From an uncultured Sulfitobacter sp. (GTDB taxonomy: Bacteria; Pseudomonadota; Alphaproteobacteria; Rhodobacterales; Rhodobacteraceae), in assembly GCA_947492925.1 (NCBI GenBank), contig CANLOQ010000003.1:310001-374000 (forward strand): a stretch of DNA of 64,000 nt, read 5' to 3'. Under the pieces are notes generated by a model, which had not been told where the DNA came from, did no database searches, and was given only the letters and a program-made list of their open reading frames with translations. This document shows positions 43,789 to 51,776 of this stretch, in pieces; within the stretch, counting starts at the first letter, position 1, and each line of letters starts with the position of its first letter. Both the position numbers and the translations under genes were made by a program.

Positions 43789-44313
43789 TTACGCCAGTTT
43801 ACCCTCGTCCTGCAGACCGGCAACAAGGCTGGACAGGGCCGTGCGGTCTGTCAGGCTTACCTCCGCAAGAAAGATGCCGCCCTTGTCCCACAGGCTGACG
43901 TTTGACCCGTCCTGTTCGGCATGTGCGAGGTCAGCAAAGGCGCAGCTTTGCAATACCAGCGGCTCTGACCCGCGCAAACGGCGTACAAGGCGGACTTCGC
44001 GGCGGATGGTGTCGATGTGGACCTCTGGCGCGCGCGGTGTGCCGCTGGCGCTGATCAGGCCCATACCGGCGATTACTCCGACGACGGACAGGATCAGTTT
44101 GAACAGCATGATGTCGGCATCCCACGTCGCACCCGGCGCAATCCAGACACCCAGCGCGGCAATCAACAGCGACACGCCAATCAGGCGTTGCGCGCCCCGG
44201 ACGATCATCCGGCCACCGTCTGCGATACGTGCGGGTTCTACCGTGTCTGTTGTCATCGCGGAGATGGTTTGGGCCTGAACACCTTGGGGCATGAAATCAG
44301 CTGTTGCGGTCAT
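43789..44313 (-). CDS. Conserved-looking membrane protein of unknown function
   Basis: A 174-residue protein that I do not recognise. The first 40 residues are hydrophilic; two transmembrane helices follow (about 43-60, LIGVSLLIAALGVWIAPG, and 70-90, LFKLILSVVGVIAGMGLI); the C-terminal 80 residues form a soluble domain with charged strands (HIDTIRREVRLVRRL, KGGIFLAEVSLTD). The ATG at 44313 has GAGGA nine bases upstream. It has its own terminator and is transcribed alone. Confidence 0.75.
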   Translation of the reverse strand: MTATADFMPQGVQAQTISAMTTDTVEPARIADGGRMIVRGAQRLIGVSLLIAALGVWIAPGATWDADIMLFKLILSVVGVIAGMGLISASGTPRAPEVHIDTIRREVRLVRRLRGSEPLVLQSCAFADLAHAEQDGSNVSLWDKGGIFLAEVSLTDRTALSSLVAGLQDEGKLA

Positions 44314-44644
44314 TGGTCTGTTCCTCGGTCTGTCATTTTTGTTGATTCATTCTTTCTTTAGAAAAACGACAAAAACGGGGCGCGCGCAGGACCATGTCGG
44401 GGCTTTCACGTGCCGACGCATATCGCGGCGCTGCGCCTTACGGGGGTCGCTTTGCGCACAAAAAGGGATTGTCCGAACGGGGCAAAGCCCATAAAACACG
44501 TGTCAGGGTCCGGCCACCCGCCGCTCGCAGGCAGCATGCCAAAGGTGAAGTCCGTATATCATCCTGATCCTTTCCGACGTTCCCACGTGACAGGTCAACG
44601 CGAGCCCCTGTCCCAAAGCGGAACATCTGTTTGAAAGGCATAAG
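44314..44644. other. 331-base intergenic region with three CACGTG palindromes
   Basis: No gene is supported here. The region separates two divergent genes and contains CACGTG at 44407-44412, 44497-44502 and 44584-44589, the last two in the similar contexts CACGTGTCAGG and CACGTGACAGG. They are about 90 bases apart and could be sites for a dimeric regulator of the MATE gene. Confidence 0.45.
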
Positions 44645-46036
44645 ATGTCCCAACACGATCCTTCAACCACCAACAGTTTCACGCATGGCCCGCTGGGCCT
44701 GATTTTTGTCAAGACCGCCCTGCCCATCATTTTTGTGATGAGCATGAATGGCCTTCTTACGGTCGTCGACGCGATCTTTCTGGGCCGCTACGTCGGGCCG
44801 CAGGCGTTGGGGGCGGTCACGCTGATCTTTCCGCTCTATATGCTGATCGTCGCGCTGGCGACGCTGGTGTCGAATGGCATGTCCAGCATTCTGGCGCGGC
44901 ATCTGGGGGCCGGCGACATGCCCGCCGCCCGCGCGATCTATGCCGGAGCACATGGGATGGCACTTTGCGTGAGTGCCTTGCTGATCCTCGGCTATCTCGC
45001 GATTGGGGGCTGGATCAGCCTCGCGCTTGCCTCCGGCGCGGCGGATCTGGCGCATATGGCTCAGACCTATCTGGCGATCACGGCTCTCATGTCGCCGCTG
45101 GCCTTTGTGCTGGCCGTGAACTCTGACGCATTGCGCAACGAAGGGCGTGTGGGTTTCATGGCGGCGATGAGCCTGCTGGTTTCGCTCTCTAACATCGGCT
45201 TTAACTATGTGCTGATCGCAATCATGGGCCTTGGCGTGGCCGGATCGGCCTATGGCACGGCGCTGGCGCAGTTTCTGGCCCTTGGCATCATCGTCGGCTA
45301 TCGCCTGCAGGGCCGCGCGGTGCTCCACCCGCGCGCACTGCTGATGCATCCGCTCTTTCACGGGTGGTCGCGCATTCTGGCGCTTGGTGCCCCGCAAAGC
45401 CTGAACTTCATCGGTATCGCCCTTGGTACCACTGCTGTGATCATCGCACTGCAATTGATCGACACGCCAACCTATGAAACAACCGTTTCCGCCTACGGCA
45501 TGGTCACACGTGTGCTGACGTTCTTCTTCCTGCCGCTGCTGGGCCTGACCCATGCACTGCAATCCATCGTTGGCAACAACTATGGGGCGCAGGCGTGGCA
45601 TCGATCGGACCAAAGCCTGCGGATCGGCATGGGCGTTGCCTTTGTCTATTGCGCGTCTTTTCAGATTGTTCTCAGCCTCTATCCCGCGGCACTGGCACTG
45701 CTCTTTGTGTCGGACCCGGCGGTCATCGCGGAATTTGCGCGTATTCTGCCACTGACGATCCTGATGCTGTGGCTCGCAGGTCCGATGATCGTGATCGCAA
45801 CCTACTTTCAGGCCATCGGCAATGCCCCGCGTGCCGCGATCCTGGGATTGACCAAACCCTATGCCTTTGCCCTTCCCCTTACGTTCCTGCTGCCACTGGT
45901 GTGGGGCGAAACCGGCATCTGGCTGGCCGGGCCCGTAGCAGAAGTCCTGATGGCGATGCTGACCCTTGTTGTTCTGCACCAGACAGCGCGGGCGATGGAC
46001 CTGCGGCGGGGCCTGTTCACCGCACCCGCGACATAA
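44645..46036 (+). CDS. MATE family efflux transporter
   Basis: A 463-residue inner-membrane protein with about twelve helices in two homologous halves, typical of the MATE (NorM/DinF) family. Recognisable parts are FVKTALPIIFVMSMNGLLTVVDAIFLGRYVG (shown in part), the LAVNSDALRNEGRVGFMAAMS loop and the second-half NYGAQAWHRSDQSL. MATE proteins export drugs and metabolites in exchange for Na+ or H+; the substrate is unknown. It precedes the rpsF operon but a separate promoter lies between them. Confidence 0.92.
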   Translation: MSQHDPSTTNSFTHGPLGLIFVKTALPIIFVMSMNGLLTVVDAIFLGRYVGPQALGAVTLIFPLYMLIVALATLVSNGMSSILARHLGAGDMPAARAIYAGAHGMALCVSALLILGYLAIGGWISLALASGAADLAHMAQTYLAITALMSPLAFVLAVNSDALRNEGRVGFMAAMSLLVSLSNIGFNYVLIAIMGLGVAGSAYGTALAQFLALGIIVGYRLQGRAVLHPRALLMHPLFHGWSRILALGAPQSLNFIGIALGTTAVIIALQLIDTPTYETTVSAYGMVTRVLTFFFLPLLGLTHALQSIVGNNYGAQAWHRSDQSLRIGMGVAFVYCASFQIVLSLYPAALALLFVSDPAVIAEFARILPLTILMLWLAGPMIVIATYFQAIGNAPRAAILGLTKPYAFALPLTFLLPLVWGETGIWLAGPVAEVLMAMLTLVVLHQTARAMDLRRGLFTAPAT

Positions 46037-46060
46037 ACACCGCGCGGCACCCAGGCCCCC

Positions 46061-46088
46061 TTGCCCTGCGTGCCGATGCGTGTATACG
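46061..46088 (+). promoter_or_regulatory. Putative promoter of rpsF-rpsR-rplI
   Basis: TTGCCC (46061-46066) and TATACG (46083-46088) are 16 bases apart in the 156-base gap after the MATE gene. The predicted leader to rpsF is about 100 bases, enough for autoregulation by ribosomal protein, though no known leader structure was recognised. Confidence 0.45.
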
Positions 46089-46192
46089 GGCACTTCCTTT
46101 GCAACACGTTTGAACCGCGCAGTCTCTCGTGGTGGGGCCGCAAAGGAAAATGCCCTGCCTATGAAATGCGCCTTGATATAAATGGAGATACC

Positions 46193-46546
46193 ATGCCGCT
46201 TTATGAGCATGTCATGATTGCGCGTCAGGACTTGTCCAACACGCAAGCCGAAGGCCTCATCGAACATTTTGGCACCGTCCTGTCCGACAACGGCGGAAAG
46301 CTGGTCGATCACGAGTACTGGGGCGTCAAGACGATGGCCTACAAGATCAACAAGAACCGCAAGGGCCACTATGCCTATATGCGTTCCGATGCACCGGCCC
46401 CTGCCGTGCAGGAGATGGAACGTCTGATGCGTCTGCACGACGACGTCATGCGCGTTCTGACGATCAAGGTCGATGAGCACAAAGAGCTGCCATCCGTCCA
46501 GATGCAAAAGCGTGACGAGCGGCCCGACCGCCGTGAACGCCGCTAA
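46193..46546 (+). CDS. rpsF: 30S ribosomal protein S6
   Basis: A 117-residue small-subunit protein. It opens PLYEHVMIARQDLSNTQAEGL and contains LVDHEYWGVKTMAYKINKNRKGHY, the S6 core (shown in part), ending in an Arg/Asp-rich tail. GGAG five bases upstream fixes the ATG at 46193. It is first of the conserved rpsF-rpsR-rplI operon. Confidence 0.97.
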   Translation: MPLYEHVMIARQDLSNTQAEGLIEHFGTVLSDNGGKLVDHEYWGVKTMAYKINKNRKGHYAYMRSDAPAPAVQEMERLMRLHDDVMRVLTIKVDEHKELPSVQMQKRDERPDRRERR

Positions 46547-46575
46547 CCCATCGCTTGAGAGAAAGGACCTAAACC

Positions 46576-46803
46576 ATGGCCGCAAAACCATTTTTCCGCC
46601 GTCGCAAAGTCTGCCCCTTCTCGGGCGACAACGCACCAGCGATCGATTACAAAGACACACGTCTGCTGCAGCGCTACATCTCTGAGCGCGGCAAAATCGT
46701 TCCTTCCCGTATCACCGCAGTCTCTGCGAAAAAGCAGCGTGAACTGGCCCGTGCCATCAAACGCGCCCGCTTCCTCGCCCTGCTGCCCTACGCCGTTAAG
46801 TAA
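46576..46803 (+). CDS. rpsR: 30S ribosomal protein S18
   Basis: A 75-residue protein that pairs with S6 on the small subunit. The family pattern [20 protein letters not shown], then [20 protein letters not shown] and [20 protein letters not shown], is complete. It lies between rpsF and rplI with ribosome site AGAAAGGA. Confidence 0.98.
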   Translation: MAAKPFFRRRKVCPFSGDNAPAIDYKDTRLLQRYISERGKIVPSRITAVSAKKQRELARAIKRARFLALLPYAVK

Positions 46804-46814
46804 GGAGAGAGCAC

Positions 46815-47456
46815 ATGCACGTTATCCTACTTGAGCGCGTCGCGAAGCTTGGCCAGATGGGCGAAGTTGTCGACGTCAAACCCGGCTACGCCCGCAACTA
46901 CCTTTTGCCACAGGGCAAAGCGTTGAGCGCATCCAAAGCCAACATCGAAGCTTTTGAGGGCCGCAAGGCCCAGCTTGAGGCACAAAACCTCGAGACCAAG
47001 AAAGAAGCCGAAGGCATGGCGGACAAGCTGAACGGTCAGCAGTTCATCGTGATTCGCTCCGCTTCTGATGCGGGCGCGCTTTACGGTTCTGTCACCACAC
47101 GTGACGCAGCCGATGCAGCAACCGAGGCCGGCTTTACCGTTGATCGCAAGCAGGTCGTTCTGGCCGCACCGATCAAGGAACTGGGTCTGCACGACGTGAT
47201 CATCGTTCTGCACCCCGAAGTGGAAGCGACCATTCACCTGAATGTTGCGCGCTCCCCAGAAGAAGCAGAGCTTCAGGCGTCCGGCAAATCCATTCAGGAA
47301 CTGGCCGCTGAAGAAGAAGCCGCCGCTGACTTTGAGATTGCTGAATTGTTTGACGACATCGGCTCTGCCGCGTCGGACGACGATGATCTGGCCGAAACAG
47401 TCAGCGACGTGATCGAAGACAACTCCGGCGAGGAAGACGAGACGGCGGGCAACTAA
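46815..47456 (+). CDS. rplI: 50S ribosomal protein L9 with acidic C-terminal extension
   Basis: A 213-residue protein. The first 150 residues are the two L9 domains joined by the long helix: [42 protein letters not shown], then the C-terminal domain to about [11 protein letters not shown]. The remaining 60 residues are very acidic ([37 protein letters not shown]) and absent from the E. coli protein. A clear terminator follows. Confidence 0.97.
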   Translation: MHVILLERVAKLGQMGEVVDVKPGYARNYLLPQGKALSASKANIEAFEGRKAQLEAQNLETKKEAEGMADKLNGQQFIVIRSASDAGALYGSVTTRDAADAATEAGFTVDRKQVVLAAPIKELGLHDVIIVLHPEVEATIHLNVARSPEEAELQASGKSIQELAAEEEAAADFEIAELFDDIGSAASDDDDLAETVSDVIEDNSGEEDETAGN

Positions 47457-47485
47457 GTCCCCTTCTCTTTTCACGAGACCATCAG

Positions 47486-47513
47486 AAACGCCGCACCTTT
47501 GTGCGGCGTTTTT
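47486..47513 (+). terminator. Intrinsic terminator after rplI
   Basis: AAACGCCGCAC and GTGCGGCGTTT form an 11-bp stem with a CTTT loop, followed by T residues. It ends the ribosomal protein operon and lies just before the convergent ATPase gene. Confidence 0.88.
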
Positions 47514-47527
47514 CTGTTTTAAGGGTA

Positions 47528-48064
47528 TCAGAGACACGCGAGCATACGCAAAACATGCGCCACGCGCCTGTCCACATCCGCCTTAGGCAAAAGACACACT
47601 TCATACCCAAGCGCAATCAATCTGGTCTTGATCCGGTGATATTCTTCTGTTGCCGCCGCAAACCCGTGTTTGCGCGCGCTGTCCTGTACAAAGATCTCTG
47701 GCCAAGGCGGGGCCAGAATGACCCTTTTATTGTAGTCAGGGACCGATCCGAGCGTATCATCACAAGACGGACCACCCGCATGTTCCAGCGCCACGGCGGC
47801 ATCAATCACGCCACGGTCAAAGAACACCGGTCCGACATGGCCGCGGGCCTTCTCCAAGTCCTCTTTCGCCAGAAGAATAGCTTTGCGCGCAAATGCATGC
47901 ATGTCCCCCCACGGCAGCGCATTTCCTGTACCCGCTTGTTCTGCCGCGACAATTCTGCGCCCGGCTTCCGGGACAACGTGATGGCCCAGCACGGCCAAGG
48001 CGGCCAGTAGGGTGGATTTTCCCCCGCTGGAACAGCCCGTGATCAGGTGAAAGTTCTTCGACAT
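47528..48064 (-). CDS. AAA_28-type P-loop ATPase/kinase-like protein
   Basis: A 178-residue protein with a Walker A loop at the N-terminus (GCSSGGKSTLLAALA), a second conserved segment GHHVVPEAGRRIVAAEQ, and FFDRGVIDAAVALEHAGG as the Walker B-like part. This pattern matches the AAA_28 group, predicted nucleotide-binding proteins of unknown substrate, sometimes resembling nucleoside or NAD kinases. No partner gene is evident. Confidence 0.8.
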   Translation of the reverse strand: MSKNFHLITGCSSGGKSTLLAALAVLGHHVVPEAGRRIVAAEQAGTGNALPWGDMHAFARKAILLAKEDLEKARGHVGPVFFDRGVIDAAVALEHAGGPSCDDTLGSVPDYNKRVILAPPWPEIFVQDSARKHGFAAATEEYHRIKTRLIALGYEVCLLPKADVDRRVAHVLRMLACL

Positions 48065-48142
48065 CGCTGCGCACTCTTGGGACCGCGTGACAAAGGCTGA
48101 CTGTTATCCAATACGTGCGGCCCACGCATGGGCGCGTCGCGG

Positions 48143-48322
48143 CTATTTCTTTTTGTCGCGCGCCGCTTTTTCCTCTTTGGTCGGCGGGTTGTTCCAGACG
48201 TTGTTGCTGAGCCCGAGTTCGGGCTTCATCGGTTTCGTCTTTCCCTTACTCACCTTGCCGCCCTTGTTCAGAAATTCCTGAATAAGGGCATCGTCCGTTG
48301 TCTGTTTTGGAACATGTTTCAT
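48143..48322 (-). CDS. Small basic protein, 59 residues
   Basis: A short gene, reading MKHVPKQTTDDALIQEFLNK, then GGKVSKGKTKPMKPELG and a lysine-rich end (EEKAARDKKK). It contains an NNVWNNPP segment. The codon use is that of a real gene, and similar small basic proteins occur widely in Rhodobacteraceae in my recollection. It lacks any motif of known function. The ribosome site is weak. Confidence 0.6.
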   Translation of the reverse strand: MKHVPKQTTDDALIQEFLNKGGKVSKGKTKPMKPELGLSNNVWNNPPTKEEKAARDKKK

Positions 48323-48459
48323 GACACCAGCCTAGGCGCTTGATCGCGCCTGTGCAACGGGCCGTGATGCGCAAAGAATTGCTGGCGGTCTTACCGCCCC
48401 TTGCCCATCGCCGCAAAGCAACACAATCCTTGCGGCATGATCCAACCCGGGGCCTTTCA

Positions 48460-48930
48460 ATGCATATCACCCGCCGCTTTTTTCTGATGGCCTGCCTGCC
48501 TGCCGCTGCGGCCTGTGCCCGGCGCGAGCCCGCGCCGATGCCCAGTCAAGCCCTTCCACTTTATCCAAACGAGACGCCGGAGCTGCGGGCCAAAATAAAT
48601 AAATGGGCGGATCACTACGCCTTGCCGCGCAGTCTGGTACACCGGTTGGCAATCCGCGAATCCACCCATAATCCCAAGGCGCGTAATGGCCCCTACTACG
48701 GTCTGTTGCAGATATTGCCAGCCACGGCCCGCACGATGGGCTTTCGTGGCCCCCCGCGCGCGTTGCTGGATGCCGATACAAATCTGGAATTCGCGCTGAA
48801 ATATCTGCGGGGTGCGTGGCTGTTGTCGGACGGTGACGAAACCCGCGCCATCAAGTGGTACGCACGCGGCTATTATTACGAGGCAAAGCGCCTTGGCATG
48901 CTGGTGGAAACCGGTCTGAGAGACGGTTGA
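48460..48930 (+). CDS. Lytic transglycosylase (SLT) lipoprotein
   Basis: A 156-residue protein with a lipoprotein signal (RRFFLMACLPAAAAC, lipidation at Cys19). The SLT domain follows: LPRSLVHRLAIRESTHNPKA with catalytic Glu in IREST, YYGLLQILPATARTMGF, and LDADTNLEFALKYLRGAW. It cuts peptidoglycan glycan strands, releasing anhydromuropeptides. The ATG at 48460 is chosen for the signal; an open frame extends upstream to 48340. It is among the smallest of its family. Confidence 0.9.
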   Translation: MHITRRFFLMACLPAAAACARREPAPMPSQALPLYPNETPELRAKINKWADHYALPRSLVHRLAIRESTHNPKARNGPYYGLLQILPATARTMGFRGPPRALLDADTNLEFALKYLRGAWLLSDGDETRAIKWYARGYYYEAKRLGMLVETGLRDG

Positions 48931-49110
48931 GCTGCACTCAAGATACGTCGTCACTCCGGTCGCGTCATCGCACTGCAACCATCGCTCAGGGGAATTGACC
49001 AGCGCCCCGCGCAGCGGCGTTAAGATGGTATCTGATCCCTTTGATCATCGATGCGCCGTCTAGCTGGCGAGGTGTTCATCAGCCAACAGCATAAAAACAA
49101 TCCTGAGTGC

Positions 49111-49142
49111 AAAAAAGGCCGCGCATCCCGGCGCGGCCTTTC
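49111..49142 (-). terminator. Intrinsic terminator of tig
   Basis: On the minus strand AAGGCCGCGC and GCGCGGCCTT pair as a 10-bp stem with a 6-base loop, followed by T residues (49116-49111), 22 bases after the tig stop codon. Confidence 0.85.
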
Positions 49143-49164
49143 CAAATCCGTCGGTACGGGTCGA

Positions 49165-50499
49165 TTATTCAGCGTCTTCCAGCGCTTCAACCGCCTTCTG
49201 AAGGTCTTCTTTGGACACTTCTTTCTCAGTCACCTGCGCCTGTTCCGCGATGTGGTCAACGACCTTGTCCTCAAAGAGCGGCGCGCGCAACTGCTGCTGC
49301 ATCTGCTGGTTTTGCTGGACAAACTCAAAGAATTGACGCTCTTGACCGGGGTACTGACGCGCCTGGTTCATGATCGCCTGTGTCATCTCAGCGTCAGAGA
49401 CTTCAACTTCTGCCTTCTGACCGACTTCTGCCAAAAGCAGACCCAGACGCACGCGGCGTGTTGCCAGCTTCTTGTGCTCTTCGGTGGTTTCGATCTCAGG
49501 GTGATCGTGGCCTTCCACCTCTGGGTTGTCCTCGTGCCACAGCTGGTGCGCGATCTGGCCTGCTTCGGCTTCAAGCAAGGACGGTGGCAGATCGAAATCA
49601 ACCATCTTGTCCAGCTCGTCCAGCAGGCCGCGCTTCATCACAGCGCGGGAGGCACCGGCGTATTCGGCTTCCAGACGCTCTGCGATCTGGGTTTTCAGAC
49701 CTGCAAGGTCTTCTGCACCGAACTTTGTAGCCAGTTCATCGTTGATCTCGGCGGCGACGGGTTCTTTCACCTCTTTGATCGTGCAGTCAAAGACGGCCTC
49801 TTTGCCCGCCAGATGCTCTGCCTGATACTCTTCCGGGAATGTGACCGTCACGGCCTTTTCTTCCCCGGCCTTCACGCCGACCAACTGCTCTTCGAAACCG
49901 GGGATGAAGTTGCCGGAGCCCAGCACCAGCGGGAAATCGTCGGCAGAGCCGCCCTCAAACGCTTCGCCGTCAACCTTGCCGACAAAATCCATCACAACCT
50001 GATCGCCGTCCTTGGCCTTCGCGCCTTTCTTGCGCGCTTTGAAGTCCTGCGCGGTCTCGGCCAGATTGGCCAGCGCTTCGTCAATCGCCGCATCGTCGGC
50101 TTTCACGACCAGTTTCTCCAGTTTGACCTTGGACATGTCGACATCAGGGATCTCTGGCAGTGCTTCGTAGGACATCTCGACTTCAACGTCGTCGCCTTCT
50201 TTCCAGTCCTCGTTGGTCATCTTGACCTCGGGCTGCATCGCGGGCCGGTCGCCTGACTTTTCAAAGTGCTCGGACATGGCACCATCAATGGTTTCCTGCA
50301 TCGCTTCGCCCAGAACACGGGGACCAAACTGCTTTTTTAGAAGCGCCATCGGGACCTTGCCCTTGCGGAAACCCTTCATCTCGACGTCGGGCTGTGCCTC
50401 GGCCAGCTTTTCATTGACCTTCGCGTCCAGTTCAGCCGCCGTGACGGTGATGTTATAGCCGCGTTTCAGACCTTCGTTCAGCGTCTCGTTGACCTGCAT
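49165..50499 (-). CDS. tig: Trigger factor
   Basis: A 444-residue ribosome-bound chaperone and prolyl isomerase. The N-terminal ribosome-binding domain contains [17 protein letters not shown] (the GFRxGKxP signature). The PPIase domain is in the middle ([22 protein letters not shown]), and the C-terminal helical arms complete it. The ATG at 50499 follows GGAG; the longer frame to 50583 is not supported. clpP and clpX, often next to tig, are not in the window. Confidence 0.96.
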   Translation of the reverse strand: MQVNETLNEGLKRGYNITVTAAELDAKVNEKLAEAQPDVEMKGFRKGKVPMALLKKQFGPRVLGEAMQETIDGAMSEHFEKSGDRPAMQPEVKMTNEDWKEGDDVEVEMSYEALPEIPDVDMSKVKLEKLVVKADDAAIDEALANLAETAQDFKARKKGAKAKDGDQVVMDFVGKVDGEAFEGGSADDFPLVLGSGNFIPGFEEQLVGVKAGEEKAVTVTFPEEYQAEHLAGKEAVFDCTIKEVKEPVAAEINDELATKFGAEDLAGLKTQIAERLEAEYAGASRAVMKRGLLDELDKMVDFDLPPSLLEAEAGQIAHQLWHEDNPEVEGHDHPEIETTEEHKKLATRRVRLGLLLAEVGQKAEVEVSDAEMTQAIMNQARQYPGQERQFFEFVQQNQQMQQQLRAPLFEDKVVDHIAEQAQVTEKEVSKEDLQKAVEALEDAE

Positions 50500-50622
50500 G
50501 TGTGCTCCATAGAAATAAGCCGCACGGGGGCCCGCGCGGGTGAAAATTTGCATCCTTCTATTGGCCTGTGTGCCAAGGTGCAAGGGGTGTTGGAATAAGG
50601 GTGCGAAGGCGGTGGGCCTGCC

Positions 50623-50907
50623 CTACATGCCCAAGGCTTCTTTGTACATTTCCATGACCGCTTCCTCTTCGGCAATGTCATCCGCATCGCGCTTGCGCAG
50701 CGCGATTACCTTGCGCAGAACTTTGGTGTCATAGCCGCGCGCCTTGGCCTCTGCCATCACCTCTTTTTGTTGTTCGGCAAGGTCTTTCTTTTCCGCATCC
50801 AGCCGCTCGATCCGTTCGACAAACTGGCGCAATTCATTGGCGGTGACGCGGTATGTCGCGTCGCCTTCGGTCTCGATGACATCGGGGTTGGTGGCTTGAT
50901 CGCTCAT
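50623..50907 (-). CDS. gapR: GapR family nucleoid-associated protein (DUF2312)
   Basis: A 94-residue DUF2312 protein. The family pattern is complete: RVTANELRQFVERIERLDAEK, EVMAEAKARGYDTKVLRKVIALRK and the end EEEAVMEMYKEALGM (first two shortened). In Caulobacter, GapR encircles overtwisted AT-rich DNA and helps replication and transcription. The ATG at 50907 has AGGA eight bases upstream, better than the ATG nine bases further up. It is transcribed alone. Confidence 0.92.
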   Translation of the reverse strand: MSDQATNPDVIETEGDATYRVTANELRQFVERIERLDAEKKDLAEQQKEVMAEAKARGYDTKVLRKVIALRKRDADDIAEEEAVMEMYKEALGM

Positions 50908-51021
50908 CTGGGGCATCCTGCGGCTGGGGGTGATTTGGTTTGCTGGCCTTGAGTACCCGCGCTGCATTGCCACTGCAAGACGGCCTTGAAGCGCGCTGCG
51001 GATTGGCATAGCCCTGCGCTC

Positions 51022-51261
51022 ATGGGAACAGAAAGCACATCCGTATTTGACATCGTGATCTGGTCGGGCGCGGCACTGTCGCTGCTGGGCCTTGTCGGTC
51101 TGATCTGGTGCATCGTCCGTGTGGGCCGTGCCAAACGTGCAAAACTGGACGATGCACAAATGCGTGCTGTGTTGAAATCAGCCATCCCGATGAACCTTGG
51201 GGCGCTCTTTTTGTCGGTCATCGGCCTGATGATGGTGATCGTGGGCATTTTTCTGGCCTGA
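51022..51261 (+). CDS. Small two-helix membrane protein, unknown
   Basis: A 79-residue protein with two transmembrane segments (about residues 7-29, VFDIVIWSGAALSLLGLVGLI, and 53-77, LGALFLSVIGLMMVIVGIFL), separated by a short basic loop (VGRAKRAKLDDAQMRAVLK). I do not recognise a function. It reads toward the DUF442 gene and may share its transcript, 64 bases apart. Confidence 0.65.
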   Translation: MGTESTSVFDIVIWSGAALSLLGLVGLIWCIVRVGRAKRAKLDDAQMRAVLKSAIPMNLGALFLSVIGLMMVIVGIFLA

Positions 51262-51325
51262 AGGCTGCCCTCCCTTCCCTGCATGGGGCTGGACAGCGTC
51301 GATCCGGCTGGCATAGACCTTGGAC

Positions 51326-51748
51326 ATGGATATTCGTCAGCTTACCCCGCAGTTTTTTGTCAGCCCGCAAATTGATCCGACCGATATGGAGGCGTTGCGC
51401 GCGGCGGGGATCACCCGCATTCTGTGCAACCGCCCTAATGCCGAAGTCCCGCCCAGCCACTCTGCTGAGGCCATTGAGACGGCGGCACGCGCGGCGGGTC
51501 TGAGCTTTGAGGTTCAGCCGCTTACCCATCAAAGCATGGTCCCGGAAGTCATCGCGCAGAACCGCGCTCTTGGTGCTGACAGCGGGGAGGTGACGCTTGC
51601 CTATTGCGCTTCGGGCACCCGGTCGACCATTGCATGGGCATTGGGAGAAGCGGGCCGAATGCCCCCCGAAGAGATCATCGCGGCTGCGCGCGCTGGCGGG
51701 TATGACATCAGCAACATGCGGTCGGTGCTGGACACCCCATTTGCATGA
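51326..51748 (+). CDS. DUF442 / TIGR01244 family phosphatase-like sulfur transferase
   Basis: A 140-residue protein of the DUF442 family with a phosphatase-like active site, YCASGTRSTIAWALGEAG (Cys-x5-Arg). The start DIRQLTPQFFVSPQIDPTDM and GITRILCNRPNAEVPPSH are typical of the family. Such domains occur alone or fused to Blh sulfide hydrolases; the substrate is not known. Start at the ATG at 51326 rather than the upstream TTG. Confidence 0.85.
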   Translation: MDIRQLTPQFFVSPQIDPTDMEALRAAGITRILCNRPNAEVPPSHSAEAIETAARAAGLSFEVQPLTHQSMVPEVIAQNRALGADSGEVTLAYCASGTRSTIAWALGEAGRMPPEEIIAAARAGGYDISNMRSVLDTPFA

Positions 51749-51776
51749 CACGCGCGGCCAACATGCGATCTGAACG

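Noticed and set aside
44663-46660. 665-codon open frame on the minus strand
   Set aside because: Antisense to the MATE gene and rpsF; His, Gln and Arg rich translation typical of a GC-driven shadow frame.
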